Of a DNA stretch of 64,000 bases, positions 17,100 to 25,234 are shown in pieces. Source of the stretch: Acididesulfobacillus acetoxydans (GTDB taxonomy: Bacteria > Bacillota > Desulfitobacteriia > Desulfitobacteriales > Desulfitobacteriaceae); the NCBI RefSeq assembly GCF_900016645.1, contig NZ_CDGJ01000132.1. One strand, 5' to 3'. The notes under the pieces were generated by a model. The model did not search any database, had not been told where the DNA came from, and saw only the letters and a program-made list of their open reading frames with translations. Both the position numbers and the translations under genes were made by a program. Each line of letters begins with the position of its first letter. Position 1 is the stretch's first letter.

Positions 17100-18269
17100 A
17101 TGTTAAAAGTGCACACGAAAAGATCCGCCGCTACAGTGATTGCGGTGATAACCGCACTTGGTCTAATCTTAGGCGGTTGTGGTTCAGGCGGTAATTCCCC
17201 CGCGTCAAGTTCTTCGGCCGGTGGGAAGCTTGACATCGGTTGGGTCGCTCCCCTGACGGGAAGCAGTGCCAATGATGGGCAGCAGATGTTGAACGGGGCT
17301 AAACTGGCGGCCAAAGAGATTAATGACGCTGGCGGAATAAACGGGAAAAAGATTAACATAGTGGCTCAGGATGATAAGGCAGACCCTAAAGAAGCGGCCA
17401 ATATTGCGAATATGTTTGCCGGAAACAAACACTTGGTGGCCGTTCTGGGCAACTATAACAGTTCTTGCGGGTTAGCAGGAGCACCGGTTTATGATCAGGC
17501 TAAATTGCCTATGATTCATGTGGGAACCTCACCGGTTTTCTCGCAACAGAACCATCCCTATGTTTTTCGAATTTCCGTTACGGATGCCTTTCAAGGAAGC
17601 TTTGTTACTCAGTGGATGTTTGATGAAGGACACAAAAATGTGGCTATTATTTACGAAAACGATGACTATGGTCGGGGCTTAAAAGACACTGTCAGCAGCG
17701 AAATCCAAAAGCTGGGCGGGAAAGTTGCCGGTACCTGGAGTTACATGTTGGGGCAGACAAGAGACTACACGGGTATTTTGACGGACGTGAAGAATTCTGG
17801 GGCAGATGCCATTTTCATTGGCGGATTATACACGGAGGGCGCTCTAATCGGTAAACAGATGCAGGGGTTAGGCATTAAACTGCCCGTTTACGGCACGGAT
17901 GGTTTATATGAAGAAAGCCTCATTAAATTGGGCGGCAGTGCTGTGAACGGATGGAAGGTATCCGGTCTGTTCCTGCCCACGGAAAATGATCCTAAGTTAC
18001 AGAAATTCATCAAGAGTTATCAGGAGGCTTACCATAGCACGCCCGGAACATATGCGGCCTTGGATTTTGATGCTATGAATCTTTTGGCTAAAGTGATCAA
18101 GACTGTAGGGACGGATCGTGAAAAGATCCAAGCCTATTTGGCTAAGATGCCCGAGCCGTTTGGGGGCGTGACAGGAAACATTGTCTTTAACGAGCATCAT
18201 GATGCGGTGCGCAAGACCTTGAAGAAATTGGTCGTCAAGGACAGCAAGTGGCAGTTGTTCCAACAATGA
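17100..18269 (+). CDS. Branched-chain-amino-acid-type ABC importer, substrate-binding lipoprotein
   Basis: An extracellular ligand-binding protein of the LivJ/LivK (Peripla_BP_6) family, 389 aa. A basic N-terminus and hydrophobic segment end in a lipobox LGGC with the cysteine at residue 27. The family pattern includes IGWVAPLTGSSANDGQQMLNG, then a receptor fold with AVLGNYNSSCGLAGAPVYDQ and ENDDYGRG. It is followed by two permeases and two ATPases of the Liv type. Its position between two methyltransferase modules suggests that the ligand may be a methylated amino acid or betaine rather than leucine; this is inference. ATG 17100 follows GGGAGG. Confidence 0.87.
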   Translation: MLKVHTKRSAATVIAVITALGLILGGCGSGGNSPASSSSAGGKLDIGWVAPLTGSSANDGQQMLNGAKLAAKEINDAGGINGKKINIVAQDDKADPKEAANIANMFAGNKHLVAVLGNYNSSCGLAGAPVYDQAKLPMIHVGTSPVFSQQNHPYVFRISVTDAFQGSFVTQWMFDEGHKNVAIIYENDDYGRGLKDTVSSEIQKLGGKVAGTWSYMLGQTRDYTGILTDVKNSGADAIFIGGLYTEGALIGKQMQGLGIKLPVYGTDGLYEESLIKLGGSAVNGWKVSGLFLPTENDPKLQKFIKSYQEAYHSTPGTYAALDFDAMNLLAKVIKTVGTDREKIQAYLAKMPEPFGGVTGNIVFNEHHDAVRKTLKKLVVKDSKWQLFQQ

Positions 18270-18429
18270 AAGTTTCAAGCAGTTCCGCGAATTTGTGGGA
18301 CCGGGCAATTTATGGAACCGGGGTTTGTGAGATCGGATAGTGTTTGGGGAAGTTCTTGGGCCGGACATGGGATTTTCCGTTTCCGGCCTAAACAAGTTTT
18401 AGCGCGGGGAGAGAAGGAGGCAAGGCACA

Positions 18430-19305
18430 ATGATTTTGCAACAGTTGATTAACGGTATCATGCTGGGAAGTGTTTATGCACTCATCGCCTTAGGCTATAC
18501 CATGGTTTATGGGGTTATGAAGTTCATCAATTTTGCCCATGGCGATGTTTATATGTGGGGTGCCTTTTTTGCTATGTTTCTGGCACACTTCCTTGGCGGG
18601 CAATTCTTACCAGTCCTGATCTTGACTATGATCCTGACGGGGATTCTGGGAGTGCTGGTGGAGCGCGTGGCCTATAAACCCCTGCGCCGGGCGCCCCGAT
18701 TGGTTGTGACAACAAGTGCTCTGGGCATGTCGATTGTCCTCTCTAATTTAGCTCGCCTGTTGATCGGATCAGCAACTTATCCCATGCCGAAGGTCTTAGC
18801 CGTGCACGATTTTAAACTGGGGCCGTCTGCAGTTATCAACAATATTCAAATTCTGGTTTTAGTCACGGCAGTGGTTTTGATGGTTCTTCTGAATTGGTTC
18901 GTCAATCGCAGCCGTTATGGTAAAGCGATCCGGGCAGCATCGGAAGATCAGGAAACGGCGGGGCTGATGGGAGTCAATATGGACAACGTTGTCTCCGTGA
19001 CCTTTTTCGTTGGGTCGTCCCTGGGGGGGGCAGCCGGTTTGCTGGTGGGCATGTATTATGATGCCGTTTACTCTACCATGGGCTACGCCGCCGGACTGAA
19101 AGCTTTTACGGCAGCCATTCTTGGCGGCATCGGCAGTATTCCCGGTGCGATGTTCGGAGGGCTTTTGCTGGGAATCGTGGAAAACTTCGCAGGAGCTTTT
19201 CTCTCCAATTATCGGGACGGTATCGCTTTCCTGGTTATGATTTTAGTGTTGCTTTTTAGACCGGGTGGGCTGTTTAATGCCAAGATCTATCAAAAACGCG
19301 TGTAA
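18430..19305 (+). CDS. Liv-type ABC importer permease (LivH-like)
   Basis: An inner-membrane permease of the LivH family, 291 aa, with many hydrophobic segments from the N-terminus (LINGIMLGSVYALIALGYTM) and the family motif NFAHGDVYMWGAF near residues 37-49. The cytoplasmic coupling region includes AIRAASEDQETAGLMGVN. ATG 18430 follows AAGGAGG. It is 160 bases after the binding-protein gene and 12 bases before the second permease gene. Confidence 0.9.
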   Translation: MILQQLINGIMLGSVYALIALGYTMVYGVMKFINFAHGDVYMWGAFFAMFLAHFLGGQFLPVLILTMILTGILGVLVERVAYKPLRRAPRLVVTTSALGMSIVLSNLARLLIGSATYPMPKVLAVHDFKLGPSAVINNIQILVLVTAVVLMVLLNWFVNRSRYGKAIRAASEDQETAGLMGVNMDNVVSVTFFVGSSLGGAAGLLVGMYYDAVYSTMGYAAGLKAFTAAILGGIGSIPGAMFGGLLLGIVENFAGAFLSNYRDGIAFLVMILVLLFRPGGLFNAKIYQKRV

Positions 19306-19317
19306 AGGGGGATAGAG

Positions 19318-20280
19318 ATGAGCAAAAAGAGATTGACGCAATATGTATTGCTCGCCGTTCTCCTGGTTTTAGTTCCCCAGTTTGTGAGAAGTGATTATGC
19401 GTTGCATTTGATGATTATGGTGGCAATTTATGGCATTCTTGTTCTTGGCCTAGAGATTATCCTCGGGCAAACAGGTCTGTTTTCCCTCGGACACGCTGCT
19501 TTCTTCGGTATGGGTTCTTATACTTCAGCCCTTTTGGTTATGCGTTTGGGGATGCCAATATGGTTAGGGATAGTCTTGGCTGTTTTAGCCAGTGGTATAC
19601 TGGGATTTCTTTTGGGTTTCCCGACTCTGCGTCTGCGGGGAGATTATTTAGCCATCGCCACCCTCGGCTTTGGGGAAATATTCGGGCTGATTCTGGTAAA
19701 TTGGGACTCTTTGACACATGGTCCGATGGGAATACCCGGCATCACACGTCCGGAGATATTTGGGGTTGTATTTGACAAAAGAATGTACCTCTATTTGATT
19801 GTTCTGTTATTTATCCTCGCCTTGGCAGCCGCTTTCCGGATCAGCAACTCTTTTTTGGGGCGAACTTTTCGGGCCATTCGGGATGATGAAGATGCCGCCG
19901 AGTTTCTTGGGATTCATATTTCCAAGTATAAAATCCTTGCTTTTATTATCGGCGGCATGTTTGCCGGTCTTGCCGGAGGTTTTTATGCTCATTATGTTAC
20001 GTTTATTAGTCCGGATAGTTTTACCTATGAAGATTCCGAGACCCTCTTGGCTATGGTGTTCCTGGGCGGAGCCGGAACCGTTATCGGCCCGGTCGTCGGG
20101 GCGGTTGTTCTGGTTCTTCTGCCTGAGCTCTTAAGCTTCATGGTTCAATGGCGCATGCTGGTCGTGGGGGTGATCATGGTGCTGGTGATGATTTTCCGCC
20201 CACAGGGTTTGATGGGCGGGGGAATGAAGTTTCTCAAGATAAAGAAGAAAGAAGTGGCCAGGATAGGAGAAAAGGAATAA
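19318..20280 (+). CDS. Liv-type ABC importer permease (LivM-like)
   Basis: The partner permease of the LivM family, 320 aa. Hydrophobic helices surround the family motif GQTGLFSLGHAAFFGMGSYT near residues 50-70, and FRAIRDDEDAAEFLGIH is the coupling loop facing the ATPase. A basic C-terminal tail (KIKKKEVARIGEKE) ends the protein. The start follows GGGGGATAGAG. It is 15 bases before the first ATPase gene. Confidence 0.9.
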   Translation: MSKKRLTQYVLLAVLLVLVPQFVRSDYALHLMIMVAIYGILVLGLEIILGQTGLFSLGHAAFFGMGSYTSALLVMRLGMPIWLGIVLAVLASGILGFLLGFPTLRLRGDYLAIATLGFGEIFGLILVNWDSLTHGPMGIPGITRPEIFGVVFDKRMYLYLIVLLFILALAAAFRISNSFLGRTFRAIRDDEDAAEFLGIHISKYKILAFIIGGMFAGLAGGFYAHYVTFISPDSFTYEDSETLLAMVFLGGAGTVIGPVVGAVVLVLLPELLSFMVQWRMLVVGVIMVLVMIFRPQGLMGGGMKFLKIKKKEVARIGEKE

Positions 20281-20295
20281 AGGGGGTGGTGGTGC

Positions 20296-21081
20296 ATGGC
20301 GATCTTGGAATTTGAGAGGGCATCTGTTCATTTTGGCGGTGTGCGTGCCGTAGATCACGTAAGTTCGGAAATTGAACAGGGGAAGATAACCAGCATTATT
20401 GGACCGAACGGAGCCGGAAAAACCACCCTATTCAATTTGATCACAGGTGCTTATAAATTGACGCAGGGGGACATTAGATTTAGGGGACAGTCTGTGGCTC
20501 GTTTATCCCCACATATGGTCCACAGCCTGGGTATTGCGCGCACCTTTCAAAACATCCGTTTGTTTTCCAGTATGACAGTGTTGGAAAACATTATGATCAG
20601 CACGCATTCCAAGTTAAAACCCAAGGTTCTGGGCATCTTCATTCCGGGTACCTTTAAACGTGTAGAGGAAAATATGAAAGGTATGGCGGAAAAGGTGCTT
20701 GTTCTATTGGACCTGTTGCCGAAAGCCGGTTACCACGCTTCAGCCTTATCCTATGGAGAACAACGGCGGGTGGAGATCGCCAGGGCCTTGGTCAGTGATC
20801 CCGAGATCGTCCTCCTCGATGAACCGTCGGCTGGGATGAATGTACGAGAAGCTAAGGAATTAATCAAGTTCATTTCTCAGATCAATAAGGACTTGGGCAA
20901 AACCGTTGTTGTGATCGAACACAATATGCGGGTGGTGCGGCATATTTCCGACAAAATTATCGTTCTTGACCATGGCTGCAAGATAGCGGACGGGGTATCA
21001 GAAGAAGTGCTGCGCAATCCAAAGGTAGTTGAGGCTTACTTGGGGCATAGTAGGCTGACCACATACGCGCATGTCAGGTGA
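20296..21081 (+). CDS. Liv-type ABC importer ATP-binding protein (LivG-like)
   Basis: One of two ATPases of the importer, 261 aa. It shows Walker A GPNGAGKTT near residues 35-43, the LivG-typical IARTFQNIRLF, signature LSYGEQRRVEIARAL, Walker B IVLLDEPSAGM and the switch histidine in VVIEHNM. ATG 20296 follows AAAGGGGG. The next ATPase gene begins 14 bases downstream if ATG 21096 is used, or overlaps by four bases if GTG 21078 is used. Confidence 0.92.
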   Translation: MAILEFERASVHFGGVRAVDHVSSEIEQGKITSIIGPNGAGKTTLFNLITGAYKLTQGDIRFRGQSVARLSPHMVHSLGIARTFQNIRLFSSMTVLENIMISTHSKLKPKVLGIFIPGTFKRVEENMKGMAEKVLVLLDLLPKAGYHASALSYGEQRRVEIARALVSDPEIVLLDEPSAGMNVREAKELIKFISQINKDLGKTVVVIEHNMRVVRHISDKIIVLDHGCKIADGVSEEVLRNPKVVEAYLGHSRLTTYAHVR

Positions 21082-21095
21082 AGGGGATTGGTGAA

Positions 21096-21818
21096 ATGCT
21101 TAATGTCGAGAACATGGTTGTCAGTTACGGAAATATTAGGGCGGTACGCGAGGTTTCTCTGACGGTTGGCGACGGCGAGTTCGTCGTTTTGATAGGTAAC
21201 AACGGGGCCGGAAAGACCTCGACTCTCAAGGCTATTTGTGGGGTGAATTCTCCCAGCGGCGGGACTGTGAACCTGAATGGAGAAAACATTACGGGAAAGC
21301 CCTCGCATAAGATAGCCGCCAAGAGAGTGGCTATGGTACCCGAAGGGAGGCGTGTTTTTGCCGGAATGACGGTTAGGGAGAACCTGGACATGGGTGCTTT
21401 TTTACGCCGGGACAAAAAGAGTATAGAGAATGACAGAGAAACGGTTTATGAACTTTTCCCTGTTCTGCGAGAGCGGTTTCGCCAGCCGGCCGGTACGCTG
21501 TCGGGAGGAGAACAGCAAATGCTGGCGATTGGGCGCGCCCTCATGGCCCAACCCCAATACCTGTTGCTGGATGAACCTTCTTTGGGTTTGGCTCCGATTA
21601 TGGTGGAAAGTATCTTTGAAAAGATCGTCCAGATCAATCGCCAGGGCATTTCTCTGCTAATGGTCGAGCAAAATGCCTTTTTAGCTTTGTCAGTGGCTAA
21701 CCGCGGCTATGTTATGGATTCGGGTGAGATTGTTTTGGCGGGGACGGCCGAAGAACTCTTGGAAAATGACATGGTCAAAAGAGTTTACTTGGGAATGGAG
21801 GAAGCGGAAGAATCTTAA
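21096..21818 (+). CDS. Liv-type ABC importer ATP-binding protein (LivF-like)
   Basis: The second ATPase, 240 aa, with Walker A GNNGAGKTS, the LivF-typical PEGRRVFAGMTVRENL, signature LSGGEQQMLAIGRAL and Walker B LLLDEPSLGL. The start ATG 21096 is preferred because AAGGGG lies eight bases before it; GTG 21078 in the same frame overlaps the upstream stop and lacks a well-spaced site. It is the last gene of the importer operon. The next regulatory region starts three bases after its stop. Confidence 0.92.
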   Translation: MLNVENMVVSYGNIRAVREVSLTVGDGEFVVLIGNNGAGKTSTLKAICGVNSPSGGTVNLNGENITGKPSHKIAAKRVAMVPEGRRVFAGMTVRENLDMGAFLRRDKKSIENDRETVYELFPVLRERFRQPAGTLSGGEQQMLAIGRALMAQPQYLLLDEPSLGLAPIMVESIFEKIVQINRQGISLLMVEQNAFLALSVANRGYVMDSGEIVLAGTAEELLENDMVKRVYLGMEEAEES

Positions 21819-21820
21819 AA

Positions 21821-21846
21821 TGGGATAAATGATCCCAAACTGGGAT
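21821..21846. promoter_or_regulatory. Candidate upstream activator site (TGGGAT-N5-ATCCCA plus TGGGAT)
   Basis: TGGGAT (21821-21826) and ATCCCA (21832-21837) form a perfect 6-bp inverted repeat, with a third TGGGAT at 21841-21846, exactly 20 bp after the first. A fourth TGGGAT lies at 21905-21910. The cluster lies 130-155 bp before the -24 element at 21974 and shares its core with the site at 13723-13758. Confidence 0.6.
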
Positions 21847-21973
21847 GGAGTCAAATGAGGAAAGTCCGAAACCCTTACCACCTAGCCGTCACACAATCCT
21901 AAAATGGGATGTTTTTCAGAAGGGGCCAAGCACATTTTGCCCGAAAAGGTGGATTTCAACGAATCGTCCATAA

Positions 21974-21989
21974 TGGCACGAATTTTGCA
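21974..21989 (+). promoter_or_regulatory. Sigma-54 promoter for methyltransfer module 2
   Basis: TGGCACGAATTTTGCA matches TGGCAC-N5-TTGCA at every conserved base, about 60 bases before the corrinoid protein start at 22050. Confidence 0.9.
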
Positions 21990-22049
21990 AATTTGTCAAG
22001 GCAGTGCTTCTAGTGAAGTCGACTTAGTCTTATACGAGGAGGCCGAGAG

Positions 22050-22685
22050 ATGTCGAAGTATTTTGAAGATCTTGCTCAAAGTGTGATTGCCGGTCAACAG
22101 GAGCGGGTAAAGGAACTGACCCGGCAGGCTCTTGATGCGGGAACGGATCCGGTTGAGATTATTAACCAAGGATTGATTTCCGGGATGAATGTGGTCGGGG
22201 CCCGCTTTAAGGTGGGACAGATGTTTGTTCCGGAAGTTCTGATGTCTGCCCGGGCCATGAACGGGGGTATGGAACTGGTTAAGCCTTTGTTGGTGGGCCA
22301 GGAGTTGCCTTCAGCTGGCAAAGTGGTGCTGGGTACGGTTAAAGGGGACCTTCACGACATTGGCAAGAATCTGGTGGGCATGATGCTGGAGAGTGCGGGG
22401 TTTACGGTTGTCAATCTGGGGGTGGACGCGGGCCCGGAGAAATTCCTGCAGGCCATTAAGGAGCACAAGCCCGGTGTCATCGGCCTGTCGGCCCTACTGA
22501 CGACAACCATGCTGTCCATGAAGGACACGATCGAAGTGTTGAAGGAGGAAGGTTTGAGAACCGAAGTCAAAGTTATCGTGGGTGGGGCCCCCATATCCCA
22601 GGATTTTGCCGAAGAAATCGGGGCGGACGGGTTTGCGCCCGATGCTGCCTCAGCTACAGATCTCTGCAAGAAACTGCTGGCCTGA
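22050..22685 (+). CDS. Methyltransferase cognate corrinoid protein, copy 2
   Basis: Same family, length (211 aa) and motifs as the corrinoid protein at 9935: helical cap, then D100-L-H102-D-I-G105 for cobalt ligation. It differs from the copy at 24572 at only about a dozen positions, for example around LTRQALDAG and LRTEVKV. The start follows GAGGAGG. It heads the second sigma-54-controlled operon and probably serves the type B methyltransferase that follows. Confidence 0.93.
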   Translation: MSKYFEDLAQSVIAGQQERVKELTRQALDAGTDPVEIINQGLISGMNVVGARFKVGQMFVPEVLMSARAMNGGMELVKPLLVGQELPSAGKVVLGTVKGDLHDIGKNLVGMMLESAGFTVVNLGVDAGPEKFLQAIKEHKPGVIGLSALLTTTMLSMKDTIEVLKEEGLRTEVKVIVGGAPISQDFAEEIGADGFAPDAASATDLCKKLLA

Positions 22686-22705
22686 AAAAACGCGGCCCGA
22701 AAAAC

Positions 22706-22776
22706 GAATGACCAGAGAAAAGCTCAGACAGAAAATGGAATGACCAGAAGAAATGAACGGTCAAAGACCAATGGTC
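22706..22776. repeat. Short repeats between corrinoid and MttB genes
   Basis: GAATGACCAGA occurs at 22706-22716 and 22738-22748, 32 bp apart, followed by the palindrome GACCAATGGTC at 22766-22776. The 124-base spacer is A/G-rich and has no gene. It may have arisen by small tandem duplication. Confidence 0.5.
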
Positions 22777-22809
22777 AGAGAAAACGAATAGGGAAGGAGA
22801 GAACGAATT

Positions 22810-24291
22810 TTGACGAAAAGTCAGTACGTACGGGCAAATTACCAAGTCAATGCCACTCCGCAATTTCATGTCTTAAGTGAACACCAATGTGAGAATATTT
22901 ATTACGGCGCTCTTGAGGCTTTGGAACGAACCGGGGCGGAGGTACACAGCCGGACGGCTTTGGAGATTTTTCGGCAGGGAGGCTGCCGAGTAGACGGGAA
23001 CAGGGTGCGTTTTCCCACTCGTTTGGTGGAACGCGCTGTAAGTAGCACGCCTTCGCGCGTGGTCATCTCGGACCGTCATGGCCACAGATCCATGTTCTTA
23101 GAAGGAAGTAATGTGTATTACGGGCCGGGGCCAACCAACACTTACACCTTGGATCCTTTTACAGGGGAAAGGCGGCGGCCGAAAAAGTCTGATACGGTTC
23201 GGGCGGGAATTGTCTGTGATGCCCTGCCCAATATAGCCTACGCCATGGATAATGGCACGCCTATGGATGTTACCCCCACTTTGGCGGACGTGCACGCCTT
23301 TCAGGCACTTCTGGAGAATACGGTGAAGCCCATTATCCATTGGGGCTTTGGGATTGAGCAATATCAGGACATCGTTGAGATGGCGGCGGCAGTGGCGGGT
23401 GGTTTGGCGGAACTCCAGCGGAATCCTTTTATTGTTCTTTATTCGGAATCCAGTCCGCCCCTGCGCCATTCAGAGGAGGCGATCGACAAGGCCATATTTG
23501 CCGCGAAAACGGACATTCCGGTAATCTACACTCCATGCACGTTTGCGGGTGGAGTGGCTCCGGCAACGATGGCCGGCAGCTTGGTTATTTCGGTAGCCGA
23601 CTTCTTGGTTGGGCTCGTGGCCGGTCAGTTGGTGCGCGAGGGCGCTTCTTTCATCATGGGTGGATTGATTTCAACCATGGATATGTCGAGTTCCATCCTC
23701 TCCTACGGTGCCACGGAATTGAGTTTGCTTTCAGCAGGGCTGACCGATGTGGCGCGCCATATGAAAATCCCCATGTTCAGCACGGGAGGCTGCTCAGACT
23801 CCAAGGTTATCGACGTTCAGACGGGTATTGAAGCGGCGTTTTCCATCCTGATTGCCGGATTGAGCGGTGCCAGCATTGTGCATGACTGCAATTACATGGA
23901 GTATGGGGCAACAGGGTCCCTTGAGCTCATGGTAATGGACGACGAAATTATCGGCATGGTGAAAAGAATTCTGGAAGGCATTGAAGTGGACGACGAGCAC
24001 TTGGCAGTGGATGTCATCGATGCGGTGGGACCGGGCGGCCACTTTCTTGGGGAAATGCACACGATGGCCCACTTCCGTGACTTTTGGGCCCCGACCCTGA
24101 TCAACCGCCTCAGGTATGACGGCTGGAAAGCCGAGGGGTCAAAGACCATGGGGCAGCGGATCCGGGAAAAAACGCAAAACATTATCAACACGCACAAACC
24201 CGAAAAATTGCCCGACGAGGTCCTGCGGCAAATCCAAACCGTCGTGGACCGGGCGGAAGCGCGCGAAGCGGCCAAGAAGATTTCCAAATAA
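22810..24291 (+). CDS. MttB-family (non-pyrrolysine) amine methyltransferase, type B, copy 2
   Basis: A TIM-barrel corrinoid-dependent methyltransferase, 493 aa, no internal TAG. It shares the type B pattern with the protein at 12178: GPGPT then TLDPFTGERR, MDNGTPMDV and KPIIHWGF. The usual YAEPISPLQH is altered here to YSESSPPLRHS, a difference near a normally conserved site that may change the substrate pocket. Other motifs remain: FIMGGLISTMDM, TGGCSDSK, VGPGGHFLGEMHT. The start is TTG 22810 after GGAAGGAGA. It lies between corrinoid copies 2 and 3 in the second operon. Confidence 0.87.
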   Translation: MTKSQYVRANYQVNATPQFHVLSEHQCENIYYGALEALERTGAEVHSRTALEIFRQGGCRVDGNRVRFPTRLVERAVSSTPSRVVISDRHGHRSMFLEGSNVYYGPGPTNTYTLDPFTGERRRPKKSDTVRAGIVCDALPNIAYAMDNGTPMDVTPTLADVHAFQALLENTVKPIIHWGFGIEQYQDIVEMAAAVAGGLAELQRNPFIVLYSESSPPLRHSEEAIDKAIFAAKTDIPVIYTPCTFAGGVAPATMAGSLVISVADFLVGLVAGQLVREGASFIMGGLISTMDMSSSILSYGATELSLLSAGLTDVARHMKIPMFSTGGCSDSKVIDVQTGIEAAFSILIAGLSGASIVHDCNYMEYGATGSLELMVMDDEIIGMVKRILEGIEVDDEHLAVDVIDAVGPGGHFLGEMHTMAHFRDFWAPTLINRLRYDGWKAEGSKTMGQRIREKTQNIINTHKPEKLPDEVLRQIQTVVDRAEAREAAKKISK

Positions 24292-24421
24292 CAGCCATAA
24301 CGCTGACGCGGTGGAACGGTTTATTTTCAAAGTGGGTGGTTATGCCGCCGGCATAGTGGTCAAAGAGTGCGTCTGAAGAGGTCTTTGAGCGTGAGTTTAG
24401 TGCGCGCTTGTACAGTTTATG

Positions 24422-24468
24422 CCGGAGATCGAGACTCCGGGATGAAGTCCATCCCTACTGAAGTAGGG
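24422..24468 (+). other. Two adjacent hairpins before corrinoid copy 3
   Basis: CCGGAG (24422-24427) pairs with CTCCGG (24435-24440), and CCCTAC (24453-24458) pairs with GTAGGG (24463-24468) around a TGAA loop. They lie in the 280-base gap between the type B MttB gene and corrinoid copy 3. No T-run follows, so they look like mRNA processing or stability structures rather than terminators. No sigma-54 promoter is visible in this gap, so copy 3 is probably transcribed from 21974. Confidence 0.45.
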
Positions 24469-24571
24469 CATACAGGACCCACACCTATTTGTAGGGGTTT
24501 GCAGATGCCAAAGTCTCACGGTTGGATGTAAACACTTAAACTACGTATTCTTTGAGATAGGAGGTTGAGAG

Positions 24572-25207
24572 ATGTCGAATTACTTTGAAGATCTTGCCCA
24601 CAGCGTAATCGCCGGTCAGCAAGATCGCGTGAAGCAGCTGACTCAACAGGCTCTCGACGCGGGAACAGATCCGGTCGAGATTATTAACCAGGGGTTGATT
24701 TCAGGGATGAATGTTGTGGGGGCTCGTTTTAAGGTTGGGCAGATGTTTGTTCCGGAAGTCCTGATGTCGGCCCGGGCGATGAACGGGGGTATGGAACTCG
24801 TCAAGCCTTTGCTGGTGGGGCAGGAGTTGCCTTCGGCCGGCAAAGTGGTGCTGGGGACGGTTAAAGGAGACCTGCACGATATCGGCAAAAACCTGGTGGG
24901 CATGATGCTGGAGAGTGCGGGATTTACGGTTGTCAATCTGGGGGTGGATGCGGGGCCGCAGAAATTCCTGCAAGCCATTAAGGAGCACAAACCGGGCGTC
25001 ATTGGAATGTCGGCACTGTTAACAACGACCATGCTCTCCATGAAAGACACGATCGAAGTGCTGAAAGAGGAGGGTTTAAGAAACAAAGTCAAAGTGATCG
25101 TTGGTGGGGCCCCCATATCCCAGGATTTTGCCGATGAGATCGGAGCGGACGGATTTGCGCCCGATGCAGCCTCGGCTACCGACCTCTGCAAGAAACTGCT
25201 GGCCTGA
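24572..25207 (+). CDS. Methyltransferase cognate corrinoid protein, copy 3
   Basis: A 211-aa B12-binding methyl carrier with the cap domain and D100-L-H102-D-I-G105 motif, nearly the same as copies 1 and 2. The start follows AGGAGG. It precedes the type A methyltransferase at 25235 by 27 bases. The strong conservation, against clearly diverged methyltransferases, suggests that all copies must fit the same downstream partner (MtgA at 29473) and activation protein. Confidence 0.93.
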   Translation: MSNYFEDLAHSVIAGQQDRVKQLTQQALDAGTDPVEIINQGLISGMNVVGARFKVGQMFVPEVLMSARAMNGGMELVKPLLVGQELPSAGKVVLGTVKGDLHDIGKNLVGMMLESAGFTVVNLGVDAGPQKFLQAIKEHKPGVIGMSALLTTTMLSMKDTIEVLKEEGLRNKVKVIVGGAPISQDFADEIGADGFAPDAASATDLCKKLLA

Positions 25208-25234
25208 GAGACGAAGACGGAAAGGAGGAGGACA

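Noticed and set aside
24292..24571. Cobalamin riboswitch before corrinoid copy 3
   Set aside because: The hairpins at 24422-24468 are present, but the conserved B12-box pattern is not recognisable.
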